Part shown: in pieces, positions 43,240 through 50,824 of the stretch
Position numbering within the stretch: position 1 is the first letter of the stretch
Layout of the letters: each line of letters begins with the position of its first letter
Origin: Clostridia bacterium
GTDB lineage: Bacteria > Bacillota > Clostridia > Christensenellales > CAG-138
Assembly: GCA_017388175.1 (NCBI GenBank)
Contig: JAFOTD010000089.1
Coordinates: forward strand, 1 to 59,863
Direction: 5' to 3'
Length of the DNA: 59,863 nucleotides
Position numbers and translations under genes: made by a program
The notes under the pieces: generated by a model
Told to the model about the DNA's origin: nothing
What the model saw: only the letters and a program-made list of their open reading frames with translations
Databases searched by the model: none

Positions 43240-45050
43240 TTGGCAAAGGTGACGGATTGCGGCGAAGGCTGCTTCTCGTCATTGACGTAGAGGTATAGCG
43301 CACGCGTCACGGGGTCATAATCGTAGACGGTCGCCGTTTCCGTGATTTCAGACTGCTCGCCGGGACGAACGTGCGAATGCAGCACGATCCGGTAGGGCAC
43401 GTCCTCATAATTGATCGTATCGTAGCCGATTTCCACCAGGTTTTCGGTATTCTCAGGATCAAGCTTTAGGGTAAAAGAAATATCGGCCTTGCAGGTTCCG
43501 CGCGATTTCCGATAGATTCGGATATGGACGGGCGTGTTCGTATAAAACTTCCAGACCGAAAGATCCGGTTCGCGCGACGGCTCCGGCGTGCGTGACGGTG
43601 CGGATGTCGTTTCCTGTGTTTGGGGCTGAGCGGTTTCACCGATAGAGAGGGTATCTTCTTCCGGCGCTTCCGTTGGCTGCGCCACGATCGTTTCGGTATC
43701 GCCTGTATCGGGTGTTGCGGTCGGTTGCGGTGTTTCCGGTTCAGGGGTCGGCTGCGGCGTTTCGTCCGCGGCAGGCGAGGGAGAAGGCGTTTGCACTTCG
43801 AACAGCACGTTCTGCATAGAATCCGAAACGGAAAGGGAAACGACCGTATTCTGACGCGTATCCGCGGGTGCCGTATCGGTGAATTCCACAACCAGATTCG
43901 TAAACCCGTATTGATAATACAGCAAGTGAAGCGCGTCGTCCATCGAATAGCCGACGAGGTTCGGGACGGACTGAACCGTATCAATCGACGCAGGTACCGA
44001 ACCTGTCGGTGAGACGGAGGCCGTTTCGGCTGCCTGCGTGGTTTCAAGCGTCTTCTCGGACGCATCCGAAGCGGATTTTGTCTGCCCGGAGGTTACATAG
44101 ACGAGAATAAAAACGCCGATCAGGAGAATCGGAACGAACACGCACATGGCAATCAGCACGTAAACGGAAGGCCGTTTTTTGCCGATTTTCTGCTTTTTTT
44201 CTTCTGGCTCGCCGACAAACGTGCCGTTCGGATCGGACAATGAGCGCACCAGATCGGAGCGCATGGCGCGGGCGGTCTGATACCGGTTTTCGGGTTCCTT
44301 TTCGAGCGCCTTCAGAACGATATCGTTTAAAGCGGGAGGAAGCTCCGGCTTCAATTCAATCGGGGGGACGGGTTTATCCTGGATGTGCATCAGCGCAATG
44401 CTGACGGCGGAATCGGCGTCGAACGGAACGATGCCGGTCAGCATCTCGTACAGGCAAATGCCGGCCGAATAGAGGTCGCTCTGTTCGGTTGTGATCGAGC
44501 CTTTGGCCTGCTCCGGTGAAATATAATGTACGGATCCGAGAACCTTTTGACCGGAAAACGTCACGGTTGACGCTTTGACCTCCCGCGCAATGCCGAAGTC
44601 CGCAAGCTTCACGCGACCCTTGTCCGTCACGATGACGTTCTGCGGCTTCACGTCGCGGTGAATGATGCCGTGCGCATGCGCGGCGGAGAGCGCGTCGAGA
44701 ATCTGACAAGTGATCCCGATTGCCGTACGCACGGGAAGCGCGCCGTTTTGTGCAATCAGATCCTTCAGCGTGCGGCCTTCGACGTATTCCATGACGAGGT
44801 AAGGCATGCCGTTGTGCGTGCCCGCGCCATATGCACGAACGATGTTTTCGTGCGAAAGCGTCAGGATCGCGTTTGCCTCGCGGGAAAAACGACGCAAAAA
44901 CTCGGCGTCGTCCTTATACTCGTCTTTCAGAACCTTAACGGCGACGGTGCGGCGGTTGCTCATGTTGATCGCCTTGTAGACCTGCGCCATGCCGCCGCTG
45001 CCGATGAGCTCGATGATCCGGTATTTTCGATCGAGAATCGTTCCGATCAT
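43236..45050 (-). CDS. prkC: PASTA-type Ser/Thr protein kinase (PrkC/PknB-like)
   Basis: Membrane kinase that senses cell-wall fragments in Firmicutes. The 604-aa protein has a complete kinase domain (1-270): Gly loop IGSGGMAQV, Lys39, HRDVKPQN (131-138), DFG (151-153), SPE. A single helix lies at about 295-320. Outside are one PASTA-like domain (about 360-410), a Pro/Thr/Glu linker (420-495) and a 105-residue beta-rich C-terminal part I do not recognise. Most homologues have two to four PASTA domains. Its start overlaps the phosphatase stop by four bases, the usual kinase-phosphatase pair. Confidence 0.95.
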   Translation of the reverse strand: MIGTILDRKYRIIELIGSGGMAQVYKAINMSNRRTVAVKVLKDEYKDDAEFLRRFSREANAILTLSHENIVRAYGAGTHNGMPYLVMEYVEGRTLKDLIAQNGALPVRTAIGITCQILDALSAAHAHGIIHRDVKPQNVIVTDKGRVKLADFGIAREVKASTVTFSGQKVLGSVHYISPEQAKGSITTEQSDLYSAGICLYEMLTGIVPFDADSAVSIALMHIQDKPVPPIELKPELPPALNDIVLKALEKEPENRYQTARAMRSDLVRSLSDPNGTFVGEPEEKKQKIGKKRPSVYVLIAMCVFVPILLIGVFILVYVTSGQTKSASDASEKTLETTQAAETASVSPTGSVPASIDTVQSVPNLVGYSMDDALHLLYYQYGFTNLVVEFTDTAPADTRQNTVVSLSVSDSMQNVLFEVQTPSPSPAADETPQPTPEPETPQPTATPDTGDTETIVAQPTEAPEEDTLSIGETAQPQTQETTSAPSRTPEPSREPDLSVWKFYTNTPVHIRIYRKSRGTCKADISFTLKLDPENTENLVEIGYDTINYEDVPYRIVLHSHVRPGEQSEITETATVYDYDPVTRALYLYVNDEKQPSPQSVTFAK

Positions 45051-45769
45051 GCGTCACCTCCGTCGTTTTTCACCAGTACGACAGTGATATTGTCACGGCT
45101 GCCGGCGGCAAGCGCGCGCTCGATCAGCGTTGCGCACGTTGCTTCAAGATCGGTGCAGTTTCGTAAAAATGCCGCCATCTCGGCGTCCTCCAATACGCCG
45201 CAAAGTCCGTCCGAGCAGAGCAGAAGCATATCGTTCTTCTTCCATTCACAGGAAAAAATATCGGCTTTTACGCGTGCTTCCGTGCCGACTGCGCGGGTGA
45301 TCAGATTTCGGCGGGGATGTGTTTTTGCTTCCGCGGGTGTGATCGCGCCGCGGCGCACGAGCTCCGCGACGAAGGAATGATCGTGCGTAACGGGATGCAG
45401 CGTTTCCCCGTTAAAATGGTAGAGCCGGGAGTCGCCGATGTTGGCTGCGGCAAACTGTGTCTCGTCGACGATGGCCGCAACGAGCGTGCAGCCCATGCCG
45501 TACATTTCGTCCTGAAGAGAGGCGCGGGTATGCACCGCGCGGTTCGCTTCGGAAAACGCTTCGGATAGCGCGGCTTCTGCACTTGGATGCGGCTCGGCGA
45601 GAACCGTTTCGAGGGTCTGTACGGCGAGGTGGCTCGCGACTTCTCCCGCCTGATGTCCGCCCATACCGTCGGACACGGCGACGGCGCTGATCGCGTCCGT
45701 GCGCAGAATCAGGTAATTATCCTCATTTTGCGGCCGCAGACCGGTTTCCGTTTTACCCGCGAATTTCAT
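45047..45769 (-). CDS. stp: PP2C-family protein phosphatase
   Basis: Partner phosphatase of the PASTA kinase. The 240-aa protein has GLRPQNEDNYL, VSDGMGGHQAGEVAS with metal Asp and Gly, ANIGDSRLYHF, LLLCSDGLCG and SRDNITVVLV, all PP2C metal-site motifs. The ATG at 45769 follows GAAGGAGGG; its first bases overlap the end of rlmN by 17 bases. Confidence 0.95.
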   Translation of the reverse strand: MKFAGKTETGLRPQNEDNYLILRTDAISAVAVSDGMGGHQAGEVASHLAVQTLETVLAEPHPSAEAALSEAFSEANRAVHTRASLQDEMYGMGCTLVAAIVDETQFAAANIGDSRLYHFNGETLHPVTHDHSFVAELVRRGAITPAEAKTHPRRNLITRAVGTEARVKADIFSCEWKKNDMLLLCSDGLCGVLEDAEMAAFLRNCTDLEATCATLIERALAAGSRDNITVVLVKNDGGDA

Positions 45770-46796
45770 TGAGAACCCTCCTTCGTAATTGTCCGCATGC
45801 GCCCTCGATGTCGGCGCCCATTTCCCTTCGCACCGTTGCCGAGATATGCCGCTGCTCGAGCCATTCACTGAACCGGTGCGCATACGATCTCGTAACGCCG
45901 TCGAGCCCGCGCTCCTTTACGGGGTTCAGCGGGATCAAGTTGACGTGGCAGAGAATGCCGCGAAGCCTCTTTGCGAGCGCATCCGCATCCGCTTCGGAAT
46001 CATTCCTGCCGCCGATCAGCGCGTATTCAAGTATTACGCGCCGCCCGGTTCGCTCGGCGTACGCCTTCGCCGCTTCCAGAACCTGTTCGATCGGGTATGC
46101 CTTGTTGATCGGCATCAGTTCGGAACGCACCTCGTTAGAATGCGCGTGCAGTGAGATCGAGAGCGTTACGTGCGGCGCGTCCTCGATCAGCTTATAGATC
46201 TTCGGCACGATCCCGCAGGTCGAAAGCGAGATGTTCCGCGCGGAGATATTCGGTCCCTGCTCGCTTGTCACGCGGCGCAGAAACGTCACGACGTTATCAT
46301 AATTGTCCAGCGGCTCGCCGCTGCCCATCAGAACGATGTTCGTCACCGTGCGCGGCTTGCTCTTTTCGGGCGGCTCATCCCGTTCGATCTCGGCAAGGAA
46401 AGAGAGCATTTCGCCCGGCCGCAGCGAGCGCACACAGCCCTCGAGTGTGCTTGCGCAGAACTTGCAGCCCATGTTGCACCCGACCTGCGTAGAAAGACAC
46501 ACCGTGTTTCCGTAGGAATAGCGCATCAGAACACCTTCGACGAGGTTTCCGTCTTCGAGCGCGAAAAGATACTTGATCGTGCCGTCCTTTTGGGAGACGC
46601 GCTTGTCATAGATCGTTGCGCCGCCGAACGGAATCGTGTTGAGCTTTGCGCGAAGATCCTTCGGGAGGTTCAGCATATCTTTCGGCCGAACGCCCTTACG
46701 GAGCCATTCGGTTACCTGTTTGATCCGGAAATTCGGTACGCCGAACGCGCCGACGGCGTCGGCGATCTCCTGCTCGGTCATATCCATCCAGTACAT
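45753..46796 (-). CDS. rlmN: 23S rRNA/tRNA adenine-C2 methyltransferase RlmN
   Basis: Radical-SAM enzyme methylating A2503 of 23S rRNA. The 347-aa protein has the Cys triad in CNMGCKFCAS, the SAM-site GSGEPLDNYDNV and the catalytic Cys in the C-terminal segment (LSTCGIVPKIY and later GACGQLR). The N-terminal helical domain ends before TIKYLFALEDG. Three bases separate it from rsmB. Confidence 0.96.
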   Translation of the reverse strand: MYWMDMTEQEIADAVGAFGVPNFRIKQVTEWLRKGVRPKDMLNLPKDLRAKLNTIPFGGATIYDKRVSQKDGTIKYLFALEDGNLVEGVLMRYSYGNTVCLSTQVGCNMGCKFCASTLEGCVRSLRPGEMLSFLAEIERDEPPEKSKPRTVTNIVLMGSGEPLDNYDNVVTFLRRVTSEQGPNISARNISLSTCGIVPKIYKLIEDAPHVTLSISLHAHSNEVRSELMPINKAYPIEQVLEAAKAYAERTGRRVILEYALIGGRNDSEADADALAKRLRGILCHVNLIPLNPVKERGLDGVTRSYAHRFSEWLEQRHISATVRREMGADIEGACGQLRRRVLNEIRG

Positions 46797-46799
46797 CGG

Positions 46800-48044
46800 T
46801 TATCTCCTTCTCATCCTGGCGTAGTAAAATCCGTCGGTTCCGTCGCGGGTCGGGAGAAGCTGCTTTTCCTCTTCCGGAACGAATGACGGATGCGTATTCA
46901 AAAACGATCGCACGCGCTCGCTGTTTTCGCGGCGCGAGATCGTACAGGTCGCGTAAACAAGCACGCCGCCCGGCCGCACATAGCGGCAGCAGGCATCAAG
47001 GATCGCGTCCTGCGCCTTCGTAAGCGCTTCGATCGCGTCTTCCGTCTTATTGAGACGCACGTCCGGCTTTTCAGCCAAAAGACCGAATCCGCTGCACGGA
47101 ACGTCCAGAAGGACCGCGTCGAATGCGTTCTCATACGCGGGATCAAAGACCGAGGCGTCGCGGCACTCGGTCTCAACCGAAACATGCAGACGGGCAAAAG
47201 CCGCGTCCATCAGTGCCTTGCGATGCGGGTGCAGTTCCCACGCAGTAAGCTTTGCCGTATTTTCGGACAGCGAAGCGAGGTATGCCGTCTTCCCGCCCGG
47301 CGCGGCGCAGGCGTCGAGCACGCGAAGGCCGTGCACGTCGCCTAAAGCACGGCAAATCAGCATCGCGCCTTCACCCTGTATCGCGAGTTTGCCTTCGACA
47401 AACAGCGGATCGTGCGCGAGATCGAAGCCTGCCGAAAGCGCCAGTCCATTCGGATCGAGACGGCAGGGAAGGGACGCAACCGGCAGCGCACGGTTCAGCG
47501 CTTCCGTCGTGAAGGGATATTGCGCCCGAACGACGGTTTTAAGCGGCTTATGATCGAGCAGTGCTTCCGTTTCCGTTTCCCCGTAATCCTCGATCCATTC
47601 CGAAACGAGAAATGCCGGAACGCCGTATCGAATCGATAGCCGTTCGACGGGCGCGTCGGGGAGCCGGGGAAGCGCGTCGCGTTCCCGGTCAAGACGACGC
47701 AGTACGGCGTTCACAAGTCCGCAGCTTTCGCTCTTTCCGATCGCGCGGCAAAGCCCGACCGCTTCGTCGATCGCCGCATGCGCGGGCGTGCTGAGAAATA
47801 AAAGCTCGGTTCCGGCCATGCGTAAAAGGTTCCGCACCGCGCGCTTCTGCCTCTTGCAAAAATGCGAAAAGAGATAGTCAAGATACGACGTCCGCGCAAT
47901 CGTTTCGTTCACGAGCGCATAAAGAAACGGCACGTCTTTCGGGGCGACCGAATCGGCGGTCTCCTTCAGCGCAAGGTTCGTATAGGCGCCGTCCTCTAAG
48001 ATGCGGATGAGCACACCAAGCGCGGCGCGTCGTACGTTCAGCAT
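46800..48044 (-). CDS. rsmB: 16S rRNA (cytosine-C5)-methyltransferase RsmB
   Basis: Methylates C967 of 16S rRNA. The 414-aa protein has a NusB-like N-terminal domain (RRAALGVLIRILEDGAYTNLAL) and a SAM domain with LRVLDACAAPGGKTAYLASL, VLLDVPCSGFGLLAEKPDVR (catalytic Cys) and VLVYATCTISRRENSE (second Cys). It overlaps the end of fmt by seven bases. Confidence 0.96.
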   Translation of the reverse strand: MLNVRRAALGVLIRILEDGAYTNLALKETADSVAPKDVPFLYALVNETIARTSYLDYLFSHFCKRQKRAVRNLLRMAGTELLFLSTPAHAAIDEAVGLCRAIGKSESCGLVNAVLRRLDRERDALPRLPDAPVERLSIRYGVPAFLVSEWIEDYGETETEALLDHKPLKTVVRAQYPFTTEALNRALPVASLPCRLDPNGLALSAGFDLAHDPLFVEGKLAIQGEGAMLICRALGDVHGLRVLDACAAPGGKTAYLASLSENTAKLTAWELHPHRKALMDAAFARLHVSVETECRDASVFDPAYENAFDAVLLDVPCSGFGLLAEKPDVRLNKTEDAIEALTKAQDAILDACCRYVRPGGVLVYATCTISRRENSERVRSFLNTHPSFVPEEEKQLLPTRDGTDGFYYARMRRR

Positions 48045-48958
48045 AGAACTCTCCCGTCAAGCGGGCATCCGCGTAAAAACGTTGCGGCGTCCATGCGTTT
48101 CTTGCCGCTTGCCTGAAGCACTCTGATTTCCAGCGCCGCGTCGGAACAGCATAGATACAGCTTTCCGTTCCGTTCGCGCAGCGTCCCGGGCGCATCGGGG
48201 AAGGATTCTTCCGTATGACGCGTTTCATGGATCTTCAGCGGCTGACCGTCGAGCATAGCAAACGCGCACGGCCAAGGGTTCGTGCCGCGTACGAGATCGT
48301 GCACCGCCTTTGCGGCTTTCGCACAGTCAATGCGCGCGTCTTCTTTGCGCAGCATATGGCAGACGGTTGCCGCTTCCGGATCCTGCGAGATGCGCTCCAG
48401 CGTTCCGTTTTCCAGCCGTTCCAGCGTTTTCAGAAGCAATTTTGCACCGAGCAAGGCAAGACGATCGCTTAGCTCGCCGTACGTTTCATTCTCGCCGATC
48501 GGCGTCGCAACCTTCAAAAGTATATCGCCGGTATCCATACCGATATCGGTCATCATCGTCGTCACGCCGGTTTCGGCTTCTCCTGCGATGATCGCGCTCT
48601 GGATCGGCGACGCGCCGCGGTACTTCGGCAGCAGAGACCCGTGCACGTTGATCGTGCCGAGCCGCGGAATCGCAAGGTTTTTCGAGGACAGAAGCTGACC
48701 GAACGCTGCGGTTACCATGAGATCCGGCGCGAACGCTTCGAGCGCTTCGCGGCCTTCCGCCGCACGGATCTTTTCAAACTGATATACCGGAATCCCGTGC
48801 TTTTGCGCGAGCACCTTAACCGGCGGCGGCGTCAGCACGGCTTTGCGGCCCACCGGACGATCCGGCTGCGTGAACACGGCAAGCGTATCACCGCGTTCGA
48901 TCAGAGCCGAAAGCGCGGGGAGAGCAAATTCCGGGGTTCCCAAAAAGGCGATGCGCAT
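48038..48958 (-). CDS. fmt: Methionyl-tRNA formyltransferase
   Basis: Formylates initiator Met-tRNA. The 306-aa protein begins MRIAFLGTPEFALPAL and has the folate-site motif SLLPKYRGASPIQSAIIAGE with the catalytic Asn and His nearby (TINVHGSLLP, GVTTMMTDIGMDTGDIL). The C-terminal OB-like domain is complete. Three bases follow the def stop. Confidence 0.97.
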   Translation of the reverse strand: MRIAFLGTPEFALPALSALIERGDTLAVFTQPDRPVGRKAVLTPPPVKVLAQKHGIPVYQFEKIRAAEGREALEAFAPDLMVTAAFGQLLSSKNLAIPRLGTINVHGSLLPKYRGASPIQSAIIAGEAETGVTTMMTDIGMDTGDILLKVATPIGENETYGELSDRLALLGAKLLLKTLERLENGTLERISQDPEAATVCHMLRKEDARIDCAKAAKAVHDLVRGTNPWPCAFAMLDGQPLKIHETRHTEESFPDAPGTLRERNGKLYLCCSDAALEIRVLQASGKKRMDAATFLRGCPLDGRVLC

Positions 48959-48961
48959 GCG

Positions 48962-49423
48962 TTACTCCTTGAAATCCTTTGGGGGTTCTGTTACAAGCCG
49001 CAGGTATACCTTGCCGTCGAGATGATCCGTCTCATGGAAGACGGCGCGGGCAAACAGGCCTTCGCCTTCGTATTCGTAAAGATCGCCGTTGCGGTCATAG
49101 GCTTCTACCTTGACCCAGTTCGGGCGCACGACGTACCCGCTTTCGCCGGGAAAAGAGAGACAGCCCTCCATGCCGCCCTGTTCGCCGGACGAGTCGATGA
49201 TCACGGGATTGACAAGCTCGACGGGACCGTCGCCCACGTCGATCACGGCGATGCGGCGCAAAATACCGATCTGCGGCGCGGCAAGACCGACGCCGTCCGC
49301 GTCGTTCATTGTTTCGATCATGTCGTCGATCAGCTCGGAAAGCTTCGCGTCGAATTTTTTGACCTCCTTGCAGGTTTTATACAGCACGGGGTCGTCGTTT
49401 TTGCGGATGATTCGTAAAGCCAT
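48962..49423 (-). CDS. def: Peptide deformylase
   Basis: Removes the formyl group from new proteins. The 153-aa protein has all three motifs: GVGLAAPQIG, EGCLSFPG with a metal Cys, and HETDHLDG with two metal His and the catalytic Glu. The ATG at 49423 follows GGAGGAAGT. It heads the def-fmt-rsmB-rlmN-stp-prkC-rsgA-rpe run from its own promoter (49448-49476), whereas in most Firmicutes it follows priA directly. Confidence 0.96.
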   Translation of the reverse strand: MALRIIRKNDDPVLYKTCKEVKKFDAKLSELIDDMIETMNDADGVGLAAPQIGILRRIAVIDVGDGPVELVNPVIIDSSGEQGGMEGCLSFPGESGYVVRPNWVKVEAYDRNGDLYEYEGEGLFARAVFHETDHLDGKVYLRLVTEPPKDFKE

Positions 49424-49447
49424 ATACTTCCTCCATTTCAACATATT

Positions 49448-49476
49448 ATTATACTGTTTTTCTTGACCTTTGTAAA
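49448..49476 (-). promoter_or_regulatory. Promoter of the def operon
   Basis: TTTACA, a 17-bp spacer and a perfect TATAAT on the minus strand, 25 bp before the def start. Its -35 lies inside the spacer of the opposing promoter at 49463-49491. Confidence 0.8.
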
Positions 49477-49491
49477 TAAAAACGGTAAAAT
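49463..49491 (+). promoter_or_regulatory. Promoter of the XRE/toastrack gene
   Basis: TTGACC, a 17-bp spacer and TAAAAT. It gives a leader of about 180 nt before the start codon at 49680. The leader holds a short CCTC/GAGG stem followed by TTTTTT (about 49546-49568), which could terminate a fraction of transcripts. Confidence 0.75.
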
Positions 49492-49679
49492 AAGCATGAA
49501 ATCCGGCAATCCAACCGCAGGTAGATAGCGTTTTCGAACGATTCAACCTCTTGTGGAGGGCGTTTTTTCGGAACTCAACTGATTGGGTAGAGAAAAAAAC
49601 CGCAATTCAACCGACGGTATATGGTGCAACCGGGAGATTTTTGCTAAGCTTTAGCCATCGAAAGAAGGAGGAAACTTTC

Positions 49680-50720
49680 ATGGAAAACAAAGAAACGCTC
49701 GGAAAGCGCATTGCACAACTCAGAAAAGAAAAGGGACTCACGCAGGAACAGCTGGCCGAAAAGGTCGGCGTCTCCGCACAGGCGGTTTCAAAGTGGGAAA
49801 ACGACCTGAGCTGCCCGGACATTACGATCCTGCCGCTGCTTGCTGACATCCTCGGCGTCACGGTCGACGAGCTTTTAGGCGTTAAGCCGATCGAGCCGCA
49901 CGTCATTATCTTGGATAAGGAAGAAACGCCAAACGAAGGGAAAAAGAAGAACCGCCCGTTCACGTGGGAATGGAACAAGCATAAGAAGAGCGCGAGATGG
50001 GGTACAATTGCATTCTGCATCGGCGCGATCCTCGTCTGCTTGCTCTTCATCCTGCGCAGCTTCCCGCAGCTCGGACTGTTCCAGAACTATGATGACGTCA
50101 ACGCATGGGATTACGTCTGGCCGATCCTGATCTTCACCATCGGTCTGATCAGCGTACGCGATCACGTCATCTTCGGTTCGCTCTTTATGCTGTGGGGCGT
50201 TTACCAGTTCCTGTGCAGCACGATCCCCGCGCTCGGCGCCTATCAGATCAAATGGTACGTGGTCCTGCTGGTGATTGCCGTCATCATGCTGGTAAAGACG
50301 ATCATCGGCAAGAAACGCTTTATCTTCAAAGGCAAAAAGGATGACGAAAATGCAGACCGCACGCCCGTGCTCGACGTTACGCAGGATGATAATTATCTCG
50401 ACGCGTCCATGAGCTTCGGCTCCGGCGTCATCACCTACGACGGCGATACGTTAAGAGGCGGAGAGATCGATATGAACTTCGGCGATTACAAGGTCGACCT
50501 CCGCAACGTCAGGACGTTCGCAAGCGATTGCCTTCTGAAGATCGATCAGAACTTCGGAAGCCTCACGATCTTCCTTCCGAGCAACGTACGCCTCGTGAAG
50601 AGCTCCGACACCTCGTTCGGCTCTTTCGCAACCTACGGTGAACCATTCCAGAACGCGGACCAGTCGATCATTATTCGCGCGGACGTGAACTTCGGCACGC
50701 TGCAGGTCAAGTACGAATAA
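49680..50720 (+). CDS. XRE-type membrane-bound regulator with toastrack (LiaF-like) domain
   Basis: A 346-aa protein. Residues 1-65 are an XRE helix-turn-helix (IAQLRKEKGLTQEQLAEKVG, SAQAVSKWEND). After a basic linker come about three to four membrane helices (about 105-210), then a C-terminal beta-solenoid (about 240-346) with recurring FGS or FGD turns (MSFGSG, MNFGDY, QNFGSL, TSFGSF, VNFGTL), as in LiaF/DUF2154-type domains. This joins DNA binding and membrane sensing in one chain. AAGGAGG lies 9 bases before the ATG. Placed opposite def and convergent with an ABC exporter pair, it may regulate either; this is inference. Confidence 0.85.
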   Translation: MENKETLGKRIAQLRKEKGLTQEQLAEKVGVSAQAVSKWENDLSCPDITILPLLADILGVTVDELLGVKPIEPHVIILDKEETPNEGKKKNRPFTWEWNKHKKSARWGTIAFCIGAILVCLLFILRSFPQLGLFQNYDDVNAWDYVWPILIFTIGLISVRDHVIFGSLFMLWGVYQFLCSTIPALGAYQIKWYVVLLVIAVIMLVKTIIGKKRFIFKGKKDDENADRTPVLDVTQDDNYLDASMSFGSGVITYDGDTLRGGEIDMNFGDYKVDLRNVRTFASDCLLKIDQNFGSLTIFLPSNVRLVKSSDTSFGSFATYGEPFQNADQSIIIRADVNFGTLQVKYE

Positions 50721-50727
50721 CCAAATA

Positions 50728-50763
50728 AAAAACCGGTCGGGAGCATTCCCGGCCGGTTTTTGC
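50728..50763 (+). terminator. Terminator of the XRE/toastrack gene
   Basis: An 11-bp stem with one G-T pair (50732-50742 with 50747-50757), GCAT loop and T5 run. The A-run on its left lets it also act on the minus strand. Confidence 0.85.
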
Positions 50764-50770
50764 GTTTGTT

Positions 50771-50824
50771 CTCGGCTCCCCTGTGTAAGGGGAGCTGTCA
50801 CCGACAGGTGACTGAGGGATTGTC
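50771..50824. repeat. Palindromic dispersed-type repeat
   Basis: A compact element of two hairpins: an 8-bp stem (50775-50782 with 50788-50795) and a 6-bp stem (50797-50802 with 50807-50812), ending ACTGAGGGATTGTC. Sequences of this shape are scattered through many Clostridia genomes, as far as I recall. Its right end runs into the stop codon of the ABC gene (50823). Only one copy is in the window. Confidence 0.65.

Noticed and set aside
49551..49679. Upstream extension of the XRE gene from a TTG at 49551
   Set aside because: The extension has no helix-turn-helix similarity, while the ATG at 49680 has a strong AAGGAGG site and gives a standard XRE N-terminus.
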